Source of the DNA: Haloplanus ruber
GTDB lineage: Archaea; Halobacteriota; Halobacteria; Halobacteriales; Haloferacaceae
DNA: 64,000 nt
NCBI RefSeq assembly: GCF_024494725.1
Contig: NZ_JANHDK010000004.1
Location: 296,118-360,117 of the forward strand
Reading direction: 5' to 3'
The position numbers were made by a program, and so were the translations under genes. The notes under the pieces were generated by a model. That model did not search any database and had not been told where the DNA came from. It saw only the letters and a list, made by a program, of their open reading frames with translations. Position 1 is the stretch's first letter. Each line of letters starts with the position of its first letter. Shown piece by piece: positions 1 to 7,608 of this stretch.

Positions 1-55
1 GTCGGCGTCGGAGGCCGGTTTCCCGTTCGGCCGTCGGCGTCGGAGGCCGGTTTCC
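1..55. repeat. Tandem direct repeat at window edge
   Basis: A 23-bp unit beginning GTCGGCGTCGG occurs at 1-23 and again, identically, at 33-55, giving a 32-bp period. The array may continue to the left of the window. The 9-bp separation is far too short for CRISPR spacers. No gene is seen from 1 to about 350. Confidence 0.7.
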
Positions 56-351
56 GATATAGAAACGTCGGCACGAACCCGCATCGCGGTACCATTCGCC
101 GGTAGACTGAGGGGCGATTTGGTGGCTGCGCCGAGAACTAAACTGCCCGGTACACAGCGCTTACTGGTGGGTGAGCCACGCCCCACAGATGCCTCCCAGA
201 CGGAGTCGGCCGCCTGTCGTGACCCGGCGCGACGCCAAGTCGGAGTGGGGTCGGTCGCTCGATGTTCCGTGGCTCCGCTGTTGTCACACCTGATGCCGGT
301 ATCTCCCGAGAGCGAGAGTCGAACGACGGCCGCCCAGGATGGGTGGCCGAG

Positions 352-360
352 GATTTATGA
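352..360 (+). promoter_or_regulatory. Putative TATA box of the SDR gene
   Basis: The AT-rich stretch TTTATGA at 354-360 lies 24-30 nt before the ATG at 384 in otherwise GC-rich DNA. This is the usual haloarchaeal spacing for a leaderless transcript and supports the start at 384 rather than 339. Confidence 0.5.
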
Positions 361-383
361 GCGTCCGACGTGAGCCATCGCGC

Positions 384-1166
384 ATGTCAGTCTTAGATTC
401 GTTTCGGCTCGACGGTGAGACGGCGCTCGTAACCGGTGCCGGACGTGGCCTCGGTCAGCGGATGGCGACGGGTCTCGCGGAGGCCGGTGCCGACGTCGCC
501 ATCGCCGATGTCGATGCTGATACCGGGACCGAGACGGCGGCGACCATCGCCGAGGACACCGGCGCGGAGACGACGTTCGTCCGGGCGGACGTCACCAGCG
601 AGGACGACGTCGAGGCGATGATCGATCAGGTCGAGTCGGACCTTGGACCGGTCGACGTCCTCGTCAACAACGCCGGCATCGTCGAGAACGCGCCGGCGGA
701 GGAGATGACCCTCGACCAGTGGGAACGGGTGGTCGACGTGAACTTGACCGGCGTGTTTTGCTGTGCTAAACACGTCGGCGCACGACTGCTCGACCGGGGT
801 GCGGAGGGGTCGATCATCAATATCGCCTCGATGTCGGGACATATCGCCAATCACCCCCAGCCACAGGCTGGGTACAACGCCTCGAAGTCCGGTGTCGCCG
901 GCCTCACCCGATCGTTGGCCTCGGAGTGGGCGACGGCGGACATCCGGGTCAACGCCATCGCGCCCGGATACATGCGAACGGACATGGTCGATAACACGCT
1001 CGCCGAGGATCCGGAGATGGAAGAGACGTGGCTGGCAGACACGCCGATGGGTCGGCTCGGTCGGCCGGCGGAGCTCAAACCCGTCGCGGTGTTCCTCGCA
1101 TCGGACGCCTCCTCCTATATGACCGGGGAAGTCGTCTTCGTGGACGGCGGGTTCACCGTTCGGTGA
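384..1166 (+). CDS. SDR-family sugar/polyol dehydrogenase
   Basis: A 260-residue classical short-chain dehydrogenase/reductase. The Rossmann motif TGAGRGLG is at residues 17-24, NNAG at 95-98, and the catalytic Ser149, Tyr164 and Lys168 are all in place, so it should be an active NAD(P)-dependent oxidoreductase. In-frame starts exist at 339 and 357, but the ATG at 384 begins the conserved domain and follows a TATA-like box at leaderless spacing. It converges on and abuts the dehydrogenase at 1167. Its position beside sugar kinases, aldolases and a sugar ABC transporter suggests that it oxidises a sugar or polyol, possibly as the first step of an oxidative pathway. The substrate cannot be read from the sequence. 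Confidence 0.92.
   Translation: MSVLDSFRLDGETALVTGAGRGLGQRMATGLAEAGADVAIADVDADTGTETAATIAEDTGAETTFVRADVTSEDDVEAMIDQVESDLGPVDVLVNNAGIVENAPAEEMTLDQWERVVDVNLTGVFCCAKHVGARLLDRGAEGSIINIASMSGHIANHPQPQAGYNASKSGVAGLTRSLASEWATADIRVNAIAPGYMRTDMVDNTLAEDPEMEETWLADTPMGRLGRPAELKPVAVFLASDASSYMTGEVVFVDGGFTVR
755..771. promoter_or_regulatory. GTTTTG-N5-CTAAAC motif inside the SDR gene
   Basis: GTTTTGCTGTGCTAAAC has the same 6-5-6 layout as motifs at 4374, 4478 and 5287. It lies inside coding sequence, so it may be coincidental or an intragenic regulator site. Confidence 0.25.
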
Positions 1167-2198
1167 TCAGTCGCCGACGGTGATCATCCCCTTGACGAGC
1201 GAGGGGTCGTCCGTCCGCTCGAAGGCCGCAGTCACTTCCGAGAGGGGCATCTCGAAGTCGATGATTCCCTCGACGTCGACGTCGCCGCTCGCTAGGAGGT
1301 CTATGGCTGCGGGGTAGGTGTTCCGGAAGCGAAAGGAGCCGTGGACGTCGAGTTCGCCGTTGATGATGTCGTGGGTGTCGAGCGGAATCTCTCCCTCGCC
1401 GGCGAGGCCGACGAGGGCGACCGAGCCACCCTGGCGAACGACTTCGGTGGTCGACCGGATGGCGGCAGCGGCACCCGACGCTTCGATGGCCACGTCAACA
1501 CCGTCGTCGCGGGTGAGGTCGGCCACCCGCTCGGCCAGGTCTTCTTGGGACGGATCGACGGTGGCGTCGGCGCCCCGTTCCCTCGCCCGGTCGAGTTTCT
1601 CCGGGACGACGTCGCTGAGGATGATCTGGGAGGCGCCGGCGACGCGGGCGGCCTCCATAGCGAGCATCCCAATCGGTCCGCCGCCCGTGATGAGGACGGT
1701 GTCGCCGACGCCGACGTTTCCGCGGCGGGCAGCGTGGAGGCCGACGCTCAGGGGTTCACAGAGTGCGCCCGCCTGCGTCGACACGTTCTCGGGGAGTGGA
1801 TAGGCGAACTCGGCCGGCCAAGCGACGTACTCGGTGAACGCCCCGTCGACCGGTGGTGTCGCCATGAATCGAACGTCGGGACAGAGGTTGTACTCCCCTC
1901 GCCGGCAGGCGTCGCACTCAAAACAGGGGACCCCGGGTTCGAGCGCGACCCGATCCCCGACGGCCACGTCCTCAACGTCAGCCCCGACGGCGACAATCTC
2001 GCCCGCGCTCTCGTGGCCGAGGACGAGGGGGTTCTCGACGACGAAGTCACCGATACGGCCGTGACGATAGTAGTGGACGTCGGACCCGCAGATCCCGACC
2101 CGTCCCACGGCAACGAGTACGTCGGTGGGTCCGGGGTCCGGACGAGAGCGTTCCTCGAACTCGAACGTCTCCGGCTCGGTCAGCACGGCGCTTTGCAT
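1167..2198 (-). CDS. Zinc-dependent sorbitol/xylitol-type dehydrogenase (MDR)
   Basis: A 343-residue medium-chain dehydrogenase of the sorbitol/xylitol dehydrogenase type. The catalytic-zinc segment GICGSDVHYY and the downstream GHE (about residues 35-65) are present. The structural-zinc loop has four cysteines in C-x2-C-x2-C-x7-C spacing. A glycine-rich nucleotide motif (GGGPIGML) follows at about 165. It should oxidise a polyol or sugar alcohol to a ketose with NAD(P)+. I chose the ATG at 2198; a GTG at 2210 is in frame. The stop abuts that of the SDR gene, and the start is divergent from the PfkB kinase at 2281. A ketose product could feed the neighbouring kinases, which is inference from position. 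Confidence 0.92.
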   Translation of the reverse strand: MQSAVLTEPETFEFEERSRPDPGPTDVLVAVGRVGICGSDVHYYRHGRIGDFVVENPLVLGHESAGEIVAVGADVEDVAVGDRVALEPGVPCFECDACRRGEYNLCPDVRFMATPPVDGAFTEYVAWPAEFAYPLPENVSTQAGALCEPLSVGLHAARRGNVGVGDTVLITGGGPIGMLAMEAARVAGASQIILSDVVPEKLDRARERGADATVDPSQEDLAERVADLTRDDGVDVAIEASGAAAAIRSTTEVVRQGGSVALVGLAGEGEIPLDTHDIINGELDVHGSFRFRNTYPAAIDLLASGDVDVEGIIDFEMPLSEVTAAFERTDDPSLVKGMITVGD

Positions 2199-2280
2199 AC
2201 CCGGACTCACGCGAATGACCCACTAAAGCGTTACCCGAGGACAATCCCTATTACCGAGGCCCGCACAGAGGGGAGCACCG

Positions 2281-3414
2281 ATGAGTCAGGAATCGACCCT
2301 CGACAAGGCGACTCGCGACGCCGTGGCGGCCTGTCGGCGCGAACTGCCGGCGTCGGTACGGGCGCCCCGAACGGTCCTCGGGTTCGACGGCTTCGTCGAC
2401 AACGTCCGGCGGGTGGTCGACGAGCGCACCACCGCCGAATCGTTCGAACCGATGACGGAACTCGGGGCGTTCGGCGAGCGTATCGCGGCGTCGGCCGACG
2501 ACCGGAGTTCCATCACCGTGGAGTGGACACGCGAGGGTACCCGAACCGGCGGCCTCACCTGTCACTTGGCGCGTGCCTTCATCGGCCTCGACGCCAGCCC
2601 CGTGATGATCGGGGCGTACGGGGCGCCGGAACTTGACGTGTTCGCCGACGAGTTCGCGGCGGCGACCCGCCACTCGTTCGGGGCTCCAAACTACACCGAG
2701 GCCGTGGAGTTCGACGACGGCAAACTCCTCGTCACGGAGACGGGGGCGACGCGGACGCTGGACTGGGAGACGCTCACCGACGCGGTCGGGGTCGAGACGC
2801 TCGCTGACGCGCTCGACGGCGCCGACGCGTTCGGCATCGGTTACTGGGTGGTCATTCCCGAACTCCCGTCGATACTGACCGGACTCAGGGAGGCGGTGTG
2901 GCCGACGCTCGCGGACCCGCCGGAAACGGTGCTTTTGGACCCCGGCGACGTTCGCCAACTCTCCGACGACGTCCTCGCCGAGGGAATCGACCCGATACGG
3001 GCGTTCGCGGACGTCGCGCCCGTGACACTGAGTGCGAACCGCGCGGAGATGCAGCGGCTCGCAGCGCGCTTCGAGGCGCCGCCGTCGCTGTCGGCGGCCG
3101 CCACGGCGGTCCGGGACGGCCTCGGCCTGCACCGTGCCGTTGCCCACGCTGACGACGTCTCCGTCGCTGCCGGCCCCGACGGCCTCACGTCGGTGGCCGT
3201 CCCCACCGTCGACGACCCGGAACTGACGACCAGTGCGGGCGACCACTTCAACGTCGGCCTGCTGCTCGGCCTTGCGGCCGGCCTCTCGGATCCGGCGGCC
3301 GTCTGTCTGGGCAACGTCGTCGCCGGACACTTCGTCCGGCACGGTGCGCCGCCGGCCGAGGCGGACCTCCGAGCGTTCCTCGACGGCTATCTCGACGCCT
3401 TCTCCGACCGGTGA
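2281..3414 (+). CDS. PfkB/ribokinase-like sugar kinase (divergent)
   Basis: A 377-residue protein with a PfkB-like layout. It has an early GFDGFVDN substrate segment (about residues 38-45), a GG pair followed by a helix (about 94), and a C-terminal SAGDHFN motif (about 320) that corresponds to the family anion hole GAGD with the catalytic Asp. The first Gly is replaced by Ser, and overall similarity to ordinary ribokinases looks low. It probably phosphorylates a sugar or keto acid. It starts divergently from the dehydrogenase and is followed 38 bp later by a class I aldolase, so a kinase-then-aldolase sequence is plausible. The family is fairly sure and the substrate unknown. Confidence 0.75.
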   Translation: MSQESTLDKATRDAVAACRRELPASVRAPRTVLGFDGFVDNVRRVVDERTTAESFEPMTELGAFGERIAASADDRSSITVEWTREGTRTGGLTCHLARAFIGLDASPVMIGAYGAPELDVFADEFAAATRHSFGAPNYTEAVEFDDGKLLVTETGATRTLDWETLTDAVGVETLADALDGADAFGIGYWVVIPELPSILTGLREAVWPTLADPPETVLLDPGDVRQLSDDVLAEGIDPIRAFADVAPVTLSANRAEMQRLAARFEAPPSLSAAATAVRDGLGLHRAVAHADDVSVAAGPDGLTSVAVPTVDDPELTTSAGDHFNVGLLLGLAAGLSDPAAVCLGNVVAGHFVRHGAPPAEADLRAFLDGYLDAFSDR

Positions 3415-3452
3415 ATTTTACACCCCAGTCTCCGAGGTAGGGACGAAGTCGC

Positions 3453-4274
3453 ATGACTGATACATACGACCTCCTCGACACGCGGTCGGGAAACGCCGTC
3501 GTCGTCGCCCTGGACCACGGTCTCAACATGGGCTCGGTCGATGGGTTCAAACGGCCCGAATCGACGCTTCGGGCCGTCTTGGCGGGCGACCCGGACGGCG
3601 TCCTCGTCGGCCCACACTTCGCCCGACGGTTCGCCGACACGCTCGACTCGTCGGGTGTCGATGTCCTGCTCACCGCCGATGCGGCGCTGTTCTCGGCACG
3701 CCCTGGCGCCCGGACGGGCGAGGACATCTGGACGCCGGCCTTCTCGACGTCGTTCCTCCGAGAGTTCGACCCGAAGGGTATCAAGGTAGCGCTCGTGTTC
3801 GGCCGCGACGACCCGCGGGTGTTCGAACGCAACGTCGCCTACGTCTGTGAACTGGCGGAGCAACTCCACGACACGGATATTCCCCTCGTCGTCGAGCCGG
3901 TGATGTGGGGCCGCCACGTCCCGGACGACAGGAGTACCGACCCGGAACTGGTGGGGAACGCGAGCCGCCTCGCCTGGGAGTACGGCGCCGACGTGCTCAA
4001 GATTCCGTACACCGGCGACCGGGAGACGTTCGAAGCCATCGTCGACGCCGCACCAGTGCCGGTCACCATCCTCGGTGGTCCCTCCTCAGGAAGTCCCGAG
4101 TCGATGCTGGACACGGTGTCCGCGGCCGTCGCGGCGGGCGCCCGTGGGCCTATCATCGGACGATCCATCTGGCAGACGCCCGACCCGGAGCGGGTCGTCA
4201 CCGCACTCGGTGCCGTCGTCCACGAGAACGCCGCTCCGGCGGACGCCTGGCAGGACGCCGCGGACGGCGGATAG
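3453..4274 (+). CDS. Class I aldolase, DhnA/FbaB type
   Basis: A 273-residue TIM-barrel aldolase of the archaeal class I fructose-bisphosphate aldolase/DhnA group. ALDHG near residue 20 and LKIPYTGD near 185, which carries the Schiff-base lysine, are typical, followed by phosphate-binding GG and GRSIWQ segments. It is likely to cleave or form a phosphorylated keto-sugar. Haloarchaeal members include fructose-bisphosphate aldolase and aminodeoxyheptulosonate synthase, but placement in a sugar cluster right after a PfkB kinase argues for a catabolic keto-sugar phosphate. A TTTTACA box about 30 nt upstream suggests its own leaderless promoter. The next 214 bp hold no gene. Confidence 0.85.
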   Translation: MTDTYDLLDTRSGNAVVVALDHGLNMGSVDGFKRPESTLRAVLAGDPDGVLVGPHFARRFADTLDSSGVDVLLTADAALFSARPGARTGEDIWTPAFSTSFLREFDPKGIKVALVFGRDDPRVFERNVAYVCELAEQLHDTDIPLVVEPVMWGRHVPDDRSTDPELVGNASRLAWEYGADVLKIPYTGDRETFEAIVDAAPVPVTILGGPSSGSPESMLDTVSAAVAAGARGPIIGRSIWQTPDPERVVTALGAVVHENAAPADAWQDAADGG

Positions 4275-4373
4275 CGAGCGTGACGACAGGTGAGCCACTT
4301 CCACGGTGTCGCCGGGGGCACGACCGTTCGAACGTCACTCGGTCCGTGTCTCCGTGGCGTCGGTGGCCGCTCT

Positions 4374-4390
4374 GTTTTGCCCTGCTAAAC
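4374..4390. promoter_or_regulatory. GTTTTG-N5-CTAAAC candidate operator
   Basis: GTTTTGCCCTGCTAAAC, a near-palindrome in the gap between the convergent aldolase and IclR genes. It shares its layout with the sites at 755, 4478 and 5287. Confidence 0.35.
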
Positions 4391-4477
4391 AACGCCGTCC
4401 AGTATCGCACGCGGATACCCCGTCGCACCTCCGAAATCATCATTAACGTTCACGCTAGATCCGCGACTGCGAACAGC

Positions 4478-4494
4478 GTTTAGAAATACTAAAC
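4478..4494. promoter_or_regulatory. Perfect palindrome GTTTAG-N5-CTAAAC
   Basis: GTTTAGAAATACTAAAC is a perfect 6-5-6 inverted repeat overlapping the TAG stop of the IclR gene. It could be a regulator site or part of a terminator. A related sequence lies in the IclR promoter. Confidence 0.4.
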
Positions 4495-5256
4495 CTCGGC
4501 GTCACGGAGGTGCTGTGTCAGTCGCTCCGCGGCGCTGATGGCGAGGCCCGGGATGTCCTGTTGGAACGTCTTCCCGCGCATGTGTTCGTCGATGCCTAGG
4601 ACGCCGACGGCGCCCCGGACGGTCCCCGATAGGACGATGGGGACGGCGATACCCTGGACTCCGGCGTACAGTTCGCCCCGGTCGTAGGCGAGTCCCTCGT
4701 CGCGCACGTGTTCGAGTTCCCGACTGAGGGGTTCGGTGTCGGTGATGGTGTGGTCCGTCCGCTCGACCGGATCGGCGATATCGATGGCGTCGGACGCATC
4801 GAGACTGTCGTGGTTGGCGAGCACCGCCTTCCCGGCCGCCGAACAGTGAAGCGGGAGGGTGTCGCCGGCGACACCGTCCGGGCCTGCGTACTTCTCACCC
4901 TGTTCGCTGTGGACGAGTACCGCCTGGTGTTCCTCCCGTGCCACCAGGTTGATTCGCTGCCCCGTGGCCTCGGCGAGTTCCACGAGGGCGTCCCTCGGAA
5001 CCGTCGCGAGTCGCGTCCGCTCCGTCGCCCGCCGCCCCGGGTACAGAAATCGGAGGCCGACGTGGTAGCTATCCCCGTCCTTGGTCACGTACCCGCTCTC
5101 ACGGAGGGTGGCGAGGTGGTTGTGGACGGTGCCTTTCGTGAACGGCGTGGCCGCCGCCAGTTCCGTCACCGATGCCCCGTCGTGAGCCACGAGCATCTCG
5201 ACGATGCGGAGGGTCGTCCGTGTCGTCTTGACCGGGTTGCGGGCGTTGACGTCCAT
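4489..5256 (-). CDS. IclR-family transcriptional regulator
   Basis: A 255-residue IclR regulator. An N-terminal winged helix (about residues 8-70) is followed by the IclR effector domain with the typical HCSAAGKA segment near 137 and an IAVPI segment near 205. It is the last gene of the minus-strand run that encodes the sugar transporter, PdxA-like and galactonate-dehydratase-like proteins, so it probably controls this locus in response to a sugar or aldonate. In Haloferax volcanii an IclR protein activates pentose oxidation genes, which is an analogy only. A palindrome-like site (5287-5303) lies 31 bp upstream of its start and may be its own operator. Confidence 0.93.
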   Translation of the reverse strand: MDVNARNPVKTTRTTLRIVEMLVAHDGASVTELAAATPFTKGTVHNHLATLRESGYVTKDGDSYHVGLRFLYPGRRATERTRLATVPRDALVELAEATGQRINLVAREEHQAVLVHSEQGEKYAGPDGVAGDTLPLHCSAAGKAVLANHDSLDASDAIDIADPVERTDHTITDTEPLSRELEHVRDEGLAYDRGELYAGVQGIAVPIVLSGTVRGAVGVLGIDEHMRGKTFQQDIPGLAISAAERLTQHLRDAEV

Positions 5257-5286
5257 GTCCCCTTCTCCGTGCTTCTCTCACTAATC

Positions 5287-5303
5287 GTTTAGCATCAGTA
5301 AAC
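5287..5303. promoter_or_regulatory. Candidate IclR operator upstream of iclR
   Basis: GTTTAGCATCAGTAAAC has one mismatch from a perfect 6-5-6 palindrome. It lies between the galactonate-dehydratase-like stop and the IclR start, the position expected for autoregulation. Confidence 0.45.
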
Positions 5304-5306
5304 CCG

Positions 5307-6458
5307 CTACCACTCGGCGACGCTGCCGTCCTCGTGGTGCCAGAGCGGTGTCTGCCACCGGATCTCTTTTTCCGACTGCTCCCGGACGTAGGACTCGTCG
5401 ACGTCGATTCCGAGTCCCGGCTCGGTGGGCGGTTCGAGGTTGCCGTCGTCGTACTCGAAGACGGTTGGATCTTCGAGATACCGGAGGTGTTCGTTGCCCT
5501 CCAGTTCGTGGACGCCGATACTCTGCTCTTGGAGAACCGCGTTCGGGGTGCTGAAGTCGATCTGAAGACACGCGGCGAGTGATATCGGGCCGACGGGGCA
5601 TTTCGGCATCACGTCGACGTCGTACGCCTCAGCCATGGCGGCAATCTTCTTCACCTCGGAGATACCGCCTGCGTGGGTGATGTCGGGCTGGACGATGGCG
5701 ACGGCGTCGTTGCCGAGGACGCGCTTGAAGTCCCAGCGCGTGTACATCCGCTGGCCCGTCGCCATGGGAGCGCCGACCGTCGGCGACAGTCGTTCGAGCG
5801 ATTCGTTCTGGTCGGGCAAGACGGGTTCCTCGAGAAATCGGACGCCGTACGGTTCGAGCACGCTTGCGAGGCGAGGGAGACGTCCCTTGCTGATGCGCCC
5901 CCGGCAGTCGACGGCGATGTCGGCCTCGTCGCCGACGGCATCGTCGACTGCCGCGACGCGATCCCTGGCGATTTCGACGACTTCCTCGCTGTTCCGTGTG
6001 TGTGAGCGCGCGGTCATCGTCAGCTTGACCACCGAGTAGCCGTCGTCGACGGCGCGTTCGGCGTCTGCGGCCACCTCTCCCGGCTGATCACCGCCGACCC
6101 ACTGGTAGAGCGGGATTCGGTCCCGTGCCCGTCCGCCGAGTAACTGGTAGACCGGAACCCCCAGTTGCTGGCCCTTGATGTCCCAGAGTGCTTGGTCGAT
6201 GCCCGCGATGGCGCTCGAAAGAATGGGGCCACCACGGTAGTGACCGCCACGATAACAGCGCTGCCAGTGGCGCTCGATTTCCATCGGGTCGTTGCCGAGG
6301 AGGAAGTCCTCGACCAGTTCGCTGACCGCCGCCCGAACCGTCCGGGTACGGCCCTCGAGGGCTGGCTCTCCCCATCCCACCGTCCCGTCGCTGGTCGTCA
6401 GCTTCAGAAACAACCACCGCGGCGGGACGGAGAACAGTTCGTAGCCGGTCACGTGCAT
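5307..6458 (-). CDS. Enolase-superfamily galactonate-dehydratase-like protein with altered active site
   Basis: A 383-residue protein that aligns end to end with D-galactonate dehydratase DgoD, down to the C-terminal HEDGSVAEW, with a numbering offset of one. Metal ligands Asp184 and Glu210 and the Asp and Glu of QPDITH and LQEQS are kept. However, the catalytic His185 equivalent is Arg186, the third ligand Glu235 is Gln236, and the catalytic base His285 is Lys286. It therefore probably does not perform the standard aldonate dehydration and may be a racemase, cycloisomerase or other enolase-type enzyme. The ATG at 6458 gives the DgoD length; an in-frame TTG lies at 6476. It is co-oriented between the PdxA-like and IclR genes. 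Confidence 0.88.
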   Translation of the reverse strand: MHVTGYELFSVPPRWLFLKLTTSDGTVGWGEPALEGRTRTVRAAVSELVEDFLLGNDPMEIERHWQRCYRGGHYRGGPILSSAIAGIDQALWDIKGQQLGVPVYQLLGGRARDRIPLYQWVGGDQPGEVAADAERAVDDGYSVVKLTMTARSHTRNSEEVVEIARDRVAAVDDAVGDEADIAVDCRGRISKGRLPRLASVLEPYGVRFLEEPVLPDQNESLERLSPTVGAPMATGQRMYTRWDFKRVLGNDAVAIVQPDITHAGGISEVKKIAAMAEAYDVDVMPKCPVGPISLAACLQIDFSTPNAVLQEQSIGVHELEGNEHLRYLEDPTVFEYDDGNLEPPTEPGLGIDVDESYVREQSEKEIRWQTPLWHHEDGSVAEW

Positions 6459-6515
6459 ACTCCTATCCTTCGACAATAGAGACTTATACGTATCGCCGGG
6501 AGTCGTGTGCGTCGG

Positions 6516-7544
6516 TTACTCCGTCGAAGGAGGGGTCGCCGCCATGCCCGCCTCCGCTGCCCGCCCCGCCGCTTGGAGCGCGTCGATCATGCTGTCCGCG
6601 TCCGCGATGCCCTCGCCCGCGATGTCGAACGCGGTGCCGTGCATGGTGCTCGTCCGGATGATGGGGAGGCCGATGGTCATGTTGACGCCTGCAACCCCGC
6701 CGCTTGGCAACACACCGTGGATGTAGACGGGGATGTGCCCCTGGTCGTGGTACATCGCGACGACGCCGTCGAACCGGCCGACGGCAGCTTGGTTGAAGAT
6801 GTTGTCCGGCGCCCAGGGTCCCGATGCATCGATCCCTGTCTCCTGGGCCTGCTCGACCGCCGGTGTGATCTCTTCTTTGTCTTCGGTGCCGAGGACGCCG
6901 TCCTCACCGGCGTGGGGGTTCAGCCCACAGACGGCAATCGAGGGGTCCTCGATGCCCAAATCACGGAGGCCCTCGTCGGTCACCTCGATGGTTTCGAGGA
7001 CACGCTCCGTCGAGATGGTGTCGATAGCCTCCTGCAGCGACATGTGGACGGTGACGTGGGTGACGTGTAGTCCGTCCTGGATCAGAAGCATCGAGTACTC
7101 GTCGGTGTCGGTCCGGTCGGCGAGTAGGTTCGTATGCCCCGCGTATTCGCTCCCCCCCAGTTCGAGTGCCTTCTTGTTTATCGGCGCGTTACACATGGCG
7201 TCGATGTCGCCCGCAAGCGCGAGTTCGATACCGCGCTCGACGTACTCGAGGCTCGCCTGGCCGTAGTCGCCCCGGTGTTCACCGCGGGCCACCTCGTCGA
7301 CGTTGTCGAAGTCGACGACGTCGAGGGTTCCGTCCTCGTAGTCGGCGTCGCCGACGGCGTCGACCCCCCGAATCGAGAGGTCGCTGTCACAGGCCGCGAC
7401 GGCGCTTTGCATCACGTCCACGTCTCCGAGGACGACCATCCGAACGTCGTCACACACCTGCGAGTAGGCCGTGACGATGATCTCACTCCCGATGCCTGCC
7501 GGATCCCCCATAGTTACACCTACGATTGGTCGGGTCGCTTGCAT
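6516..7544 (-). CDS. PdxA-family 4-phosphohydroxy-acid dehydrogenase
   Basis: A 342-residue member of the PdxA family. It carries VTMGDPAGIG at the N-terminus, the metal-site segments GHTNLLA (about residue 135), GLNPHAGE (about 210) and MYHDQGH (about 265). PdxA proper oxidises 4-phosphohydroxythreonine in pyridoxal phosphate synthesis. PdxA2-type relatives oxidise and decarboxylate 4-phospho-threonate or -erythronate in sugar-acid catabolism. Archaea generally make PLP by the Pdx1/Pdx2 route, and this gene sits between a sugar ABC transporter and an enolase-superfamily protein, so a catabolic role on a phosphorylated sugar acid is much more likely. No DUF1537 kinase, the usual partner in threonate pathways, is present. 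Confidence 0.88.
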   Translation of the reverse strand: MQATRPIVGVTMGDPAGIGSEIIVTAYSQVCDDVRMVVLGDVDVMQSAVAACDSDLSIRGVDAVGDADYEDGTLDVVDFDNVDEVARGEHRGDYGQASLEYVERGIELALAGDIDAMCNAPINKKALELGGSEYAGHTNLLADRTDTDEYSMLLIQDGLHVTHVTVHMSLQEAIDTISTERVLETIEVTDEGLRDLGIEDPSIAVCGLNPHAGEDGVLGTEDKEEITPAVEQAQETGIDASGPWAPDNIFNQAAVGRFDGVVAMYHDQGHIPVYIHGVLPSGGVAGVNMTIGLPIIRTSTMHGTAFDIAGEGIADADSMIDALQAAGRAAEAGMAATPPSTE

Positions 7545-7608
7545 CGAGTGCCGATTCCACCCACACTCAAATCAACTTTGCTATCGTGGGGATCCAGCGG
7601 TCGCGACG

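Noticed and set aside
1..55. Possible CRISPR
   Set aside because: Only two repeats with a 9-bp spacer, too short for CRISPR spacers, and no cas genes in the window.
119..373. 84-codon frame upstream of the SDR gene
   Set aside because: Composition is unlike the acidic haloarchaeal proteins, no homology is recognisable, and it overlaps the promoter of the SDR gene.
1341..2636. 431-codon plus-strand frame
   Set aside because: It is the antisense of the sorbitol-type dehydrogenase and runs into the PfkB gene; long antisense frames are common in GC-rich DNA.
2251..3342. 363-codon minus-strand frame opposite the PfkB kinase
   Set aside because: Arg-rich shadow of a well-supported gene without any domain.
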